NCBI GenBank assembly: GCA_005788145.1
Contig: SXYY01000172.1
Span: forward strand, 1-7,865
Length of the DNA stretch: 7,865 nt
Source of the DNA: Bacteroidota bacterium
GTDB taxonomy: Bacteria > Bacteroidota > Bacteroidia > NS11-12g > UBA955
Direction of reading: 5' to 3'
Positions 5,352 through 7,865 of the stretch are shown piece after piece; position 1 is the stretch's first letter, and each line of letters begins with the position of its first letter. Below the pieces are notes generated by a model. That model did no database searches, was not told where the DNA came from, and saw only the letters and a program-made list of their open reading frames with translations. Position numbers and translations under genes: made by a program.

Positions 5352-7250
5352 TCACATTCGCTCAACCACCTGGATGCCAAGCAAATTGAGTCCGTGTTTT
5401 AAGGTGTGTGCCGTGAAATGAGCGAGTTTTAGGCGGGTGTTTTTGACAATGGGGTCCGGTTCGCGCATGATGTGACACTCGTTATAAAACCGGTTGAATG
5501 TCCGCGCCAAATCAATGCAATATTGGGCAATCACCGCGGGGGAAGATTCGCTGCAGGCCTTGTTGACCTCCTCGGGGTAGCGATACAGTGTTTGAATTGT
5601 TTCGATCTCTAGGGGCTGAAGGTCGTGGTTGATATCGCCCTGCTGCCAAGATGCACTGCCTGAGTCCGCTGAGGCGCTGCGCAAAATGCTCTGAATGCGC
5701 GCGTAGGTGTATTGTACGAACGGACCTGTATCGCCCTGGAAGTCGATGCTCTCCTGCGGATTGAACAACATCCGCTTGCGTGGATCTACCTTGAGAATGA
5801 AGAATTTCAAGGCCGATAAGCCCAAAGATTCGTATAAGTTCGAAAGCTCTTCGTCTGCCAATCCTTCGGTTTTACCCAACTCTATCGTTTTTGCCTTGGC
5901 CTCGTTCACCATTTCTTGGATCAAGTCATCGGCATCAACCACCGTGCCTTCCCTGCTTTTCATCTTCCCGCTGGGCAAATCCACCATGCCGTAGCTGAGG
6001 TGATGCATGCCACTCGCAAAGGGACGACCGAGTTTTTTCATGATCAAAAACAGCACCTTGAAATGGTAGTCTTGTTCATTGCCCACCACATAAATGCTCT
6101 CATCCACGCCGTGCTGCTGGTATTTCAAATCCGCCGTGCCGATGTCTTGGGTGATGTAAACGCTGGTGCCATCGCCGCGCAAAACAAGCTTCTCATCGAG
6201 GCCGTCCTCCCGCAAATCGATCCAAACGCTGCCATCGTCCTTGCGATAGAAAACGCCATTTCGCAATCCTTCCTCTACCACGTCCTTGCCCAATTTGTAG
6301 GTATCGGACTCGTAATAGTATTGGTCGAACGAAACACCCATTCGGGCATAGGTCTTTTCAAATCCGCTGTAAACCCAAGCGTTCATGGTCTTCCAAAGGC
6401 TGATCACCTCGGACACACCTGCCTCCCAATCGCGGAGCATTTGCTGGGTTTCGCGCATCAGGGTCGACTGGTTTCTCACCAATTCCTTGATATCGTCTTT
6501 GAGTTTGGCAATTTGTTTGTCCTCTGTGGCGTTTTGCAATTGGGCCAAAATGGACGAATATTTTGTCTTTGCGACATCCCCATCTGGCGACCAATGACCA
6601 GCGATGGCTGATTCAATCACCGGCAGGGTTTCTTCGCGTAGGGCATTCTCGAAAATCACATAGTATTTGCCAACCAGGTGATCGCCTTTCATCCCAGTGG
6701 ATTCGGGGGTTTCGCCGTTGCCGAATTTTTGCCAAGCGATCATCGACTTGCAAATGTGTATGCCGCGGTCGTTGACCAAATTCGCCATCACTACTTGGTA
6801 TCCTGCGGCTTTGTATAGGTTAGCCACAGATACGCCCAAGAGGTTGTTGCGCACGTGTCCCAGGTGAAGCGGTTTGTTGGTATTTGGGGATGAGTATTCC
6901 ACCATCACCTTTTTGCCTGCACCGAGGGATGTTTGTCCGAAAGCGGGATTGTCCCACTGTATCTTCAAGAAATCTGCGTAGATATCGGTTTTGAGGACGA
7001 TGTTCAAGAACCCTTTTACCACGTTGAAATCAGCGACCAGGGAGGCGTTCTGTTTCAAGTAGTCGCCAATGGCTGTGGCGGTGGCTTCGGGCGTGGATCG
7101 CGAAATGCGCAACAACGGAAACACAACAAAGGTGTAGTCTCCTGCGAAATCGGGGTTGGTACGCTCGAGTTTCACGGGTTGCGGATTGGGGCCATACAAG
7201 TTTGTGATGGCACTGGTGATCGATTCTATTAACGCCTGTTCCAGGTTCAT
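5352..7250 (-). CDS. argS: Arginyl-tRNA synthetase
   Basis: This class I enzyme charges tRNA-Arg with arginine in the cytoplasm. The 632-residue product has the family's domains in order. An N-terminal tRNA-recognition domain covers about 5-90. The Rossmann catalytic domain covers about 113-440, with SSPNTNKPLHLGHVRN (120-135) carrying the HIGH signature as HLGH (129-132). The KMSKS-equivalent loop is GKMKSREGT (428-436). The C-terminal DALR-type anticodon-binding helical domain covers about 510-632, including TYARIQSILR (515-524). Residues about 221-285 are a charged helical insertion within the catalytic domain, which makes the protein longer than the 550-580 residues of many bacterial ArgRS. 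I recall similar length in Bacteroidota relatives. The ATG at 7250 has an exact -7 box ten bases upstream and no Shine-Dalgarno. It lies 49 bases after rlmH on the same strand and converges on hicB. No defect is seen. Confidence 0.97.
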   Translation of the reverse strand: MNLEQALIESITSAITNLYGPNPQPVKLERTNPDFAGDYTFVVFPLLRISRSTPEATATAIGDYLKQNASLVADFNVVKGFLNIVLKTDIYADFLKIQWDNPAFGQTSLGAGKKVMVEYSSPNTNKPLHLGHVRNNLLGVSVANLYKAAGYQVVMANLVNDRGIHICKSMIAWQKFGNGETPESTGMKGDHLVGKYYVIFENALREETLPVIESAIAGHWSPDGDVAKTKYSSILAQLQNATEDKQIAKLKDDIKELVRNQSTLMRETQQMLRDWEAGVSEVISLWKTMNAWVYSGFEKTYARMGVSFDQYYYESDTYKLGKDVVEEGLRNGVFYRKDDGSVWIDLREDGLDEKLVLRGDGTSVYITQDIGTADLKYQQHGVDESIYVVGNEQDYHFKVLFLIMKKLGRPFASGMHHLSYGMVDLPSGKMKSREGTVVDADDLIQEMVNEAKAKTIELGKTEGLADEELSNLYESLGLSALKFFILKVDPRKRMLFNPQESIDFQGDTGPFVQYTYARIQSILRSASADSGSASWQQGDINHDLQPLEIETIQTLYRYPEEVNKACSESSPAVIAQYCIDLARTFNRFYNECHIMREPDPIVKNTRLKLAHFTAHTLKHGLNLLGIQVVERM

Positions 7251-7259
7251 GGGTTACTG

Positions 7260-7267
7260 CAAAAATA
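7260..7267 (-). promoter_or_regulatory. Putative -7 promoter box for argS
   Basis: On the minus strand this reads TATTTTTG, an exact TAnnTTTG match and identical to the hicAB P1 box. It ends nine bases before the argS ATG, so the leader would be only a few bases long. No TTTG -33 element is present; the expected position falls in a C-run (G-run on the plus strand). argS may be transcribed both from here and from rlmH. Confidence 0.45.
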
Positions 7268-7299
7268 CGAAATTGGAAGGGGATTGGGGGGGAATTGGT

Positions 7300-7758
7300 T
7301 TAATCATGGTGGTAGCCGGTGCCTTTGAGGATGTTGAGCGCCCGGTAAATTTGCTCGGTGAGGACCAATCGCGCCAAGTGATGCGGGAAAACAAACTCGC
7401 TGAGTTTGATGGCAGGATATTGCTGTCTCAGATCCTCCGTGAAACCATAGGCCCCGCCGATGGCGAAAATGATTTTGCCGCGGGATTGAGAGAGTGTTTT
7501 TTCTATGTAGGTTGAAAACCCGCGGCTTGTGAAGGCTTTTCCCCTTTCGTCGCACAGAATCAAGGTATCACCGGGCTTCATCAACTTGAGTACAGTTTCA
7601 GATTCCTTGGCTTTTTGGGTTTCGGGGTCGGGCGTGCGCGCAGCCTGCAGGAGTTCGATTTTAACCGAATGCATCGGACCGCATCGCTTTACATAATCGT
7701 TACAGAGCGCATCGATTTCCGGGTTTTTGTGGTTTTCGATGGCCGCAATAAGGATCAT
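7300..7758 (-). CDS. rlmH: 23S rRNA (pseudouridine1915-N3)-methyltransferase RlmH
   Basis: RlmH is a small SPOUT-class enzyme. It uses S-adenosylmethionine to methylate pseudouridine 1915 in helix 69 of 23S rRNA, acting on assembled 70S ribosomes as a homodimer. The 152-residue product has the family landmarks: LCDERGKAFTSRGF (68-81), the SAM-pocket GGAYGF (101-106) inside the trefoil knot, and the conserved C-terminal region HHLARLVLTEQIYRALNILKG (126-146, quoted in part) ending in GYHHD with the Tyr-His pair needed for target binding. Length is near the usual 155-159. The ATG at 7758-7756 is the only ATG in frame after the preceding stop and matches the short family N-terminus. No promoter box or Shine-Dalgarno is seen upstream. 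It is followed by argS after 49 bases, so a two-gene translation operon is plausible. Identification is secure. Confidence 0.97.
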   Translation of the reverse strand: MILIAAIENHKNPEIDALCNDYVKRCGPMHSVKIELLQAARTPDPETQKAKESETVLKLMKPGDTLILCDERGKAFTSRGFSTYIEKTLSQSRGKIIFAIGGAYGFTEDLRQQYPAIKLSEFVFPHHLARLVLTEQIYRALNILKGTGYHHD

Positions 7759-7865
7759 GAATGGATGGGTGTTCGTGTTGCCAACGGGGTAGGGCTGTTG
7801 AATGGGCTTGCCCTGCCTTAAGTGCTTGGAACTTCGGTTGCCGATTAGTTGTTTAAGATTTCGAG
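7759..7865. other. Right-edge stretch without an assignable gene
   Basis: These 107 bases lie upstream of rlmH. On the minus strand all three frames meet a stop, so a gene entering from the right could end here (for example a frame reading LEILNN before a TAA at about 7845-7847), but too little is present to identify it. No Bacteroidota -7 box is visible. A short GC-rich dyad, GGGC-TT-GCCC (7804-7813), has no following T-tract. Confidence 0.5.

Noticed and set aside
5916..6611. 231-codon open frame on the plus strand
   Set aside because: It is antisense to the catalytic domain of argS and is best explained by codon bias of the real gene.
7791..7814. Inverted pair AGGGC/GCCCT upstream of rlmH as a terminator
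   Set aside because: The five-base arms have a 14-base loop and no T-tract on either strand, and no gene end can be fixed upstream.
1..7865. CRISPR array, tRNA or rRNA gene, transposase, prophage or integrase
   Set aside because: No regularly spaced repeats, RNA-gene signatures, terminal inverted repeats or recombinase motifs were seen; nearly all of the window is accounted for by seven protein genes.

Overview
The window looks like a chromosomal segment of a member of the Bacteroidota, mostly ordinary housekeeping genes. The basis is threefold: a 754-residue mitochondrial-type aconitase, upstream elements resembling the Bacteroidota -33/-7 promoter (TTTG ... TAnnTTTG) in front of four genes, and no Shine-Dalgarno sequence before any gene but one. 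Genus cannot be fixed from this sequence alone.

Layout. Left (1-3965, minus strand): an aconitase gene is followed 28 bases later by a long membrane-protein gene that runs off the left edge. The latter is open for 557 codons and resembles GT-C-fold glycosyltransferases. Middle (3966-4624): a 77-base divergent promoter region separates aconitase from ruvC, the Holliday-junction resolvase gene on the plus strand. It carries two copies of the palindromic core TTTCGGAAA, one beside each promoter. Then (4625-5329, plus strand): an AT-rich 119-base leader and a HicA-HicB type II toxin-antitoxin pair. Right (5352-7758, minus strand): rlmH (23S rRNA pseudouridine-1915 methyltransferase) followed by argS (arginyl-tRNA synthetase), which meets hicB tail to tail across 22 bases. 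The last 107 bases hold no gene I can name.

How the parts relate. Aconitase (TCA cycle), RuvC (recombination and repair), ArgRS and RlmH (translation) are unrelated housekeeping functions sharing a neighbourhood. The accessory element is hicAB: it is visibly AT-richer, lies between two core genes, has its own promoter with operator-like dyads, and is the only gene pair here with a strong Shine-Dalgarno sequence. I see no novel multi-gene system. The points most worth checking are the hicAB control region, the repeated palindrome in the acn-ruvC promoter region, the apparently leaderless ruvC and argS messages, and the family of the partial membrane protein.
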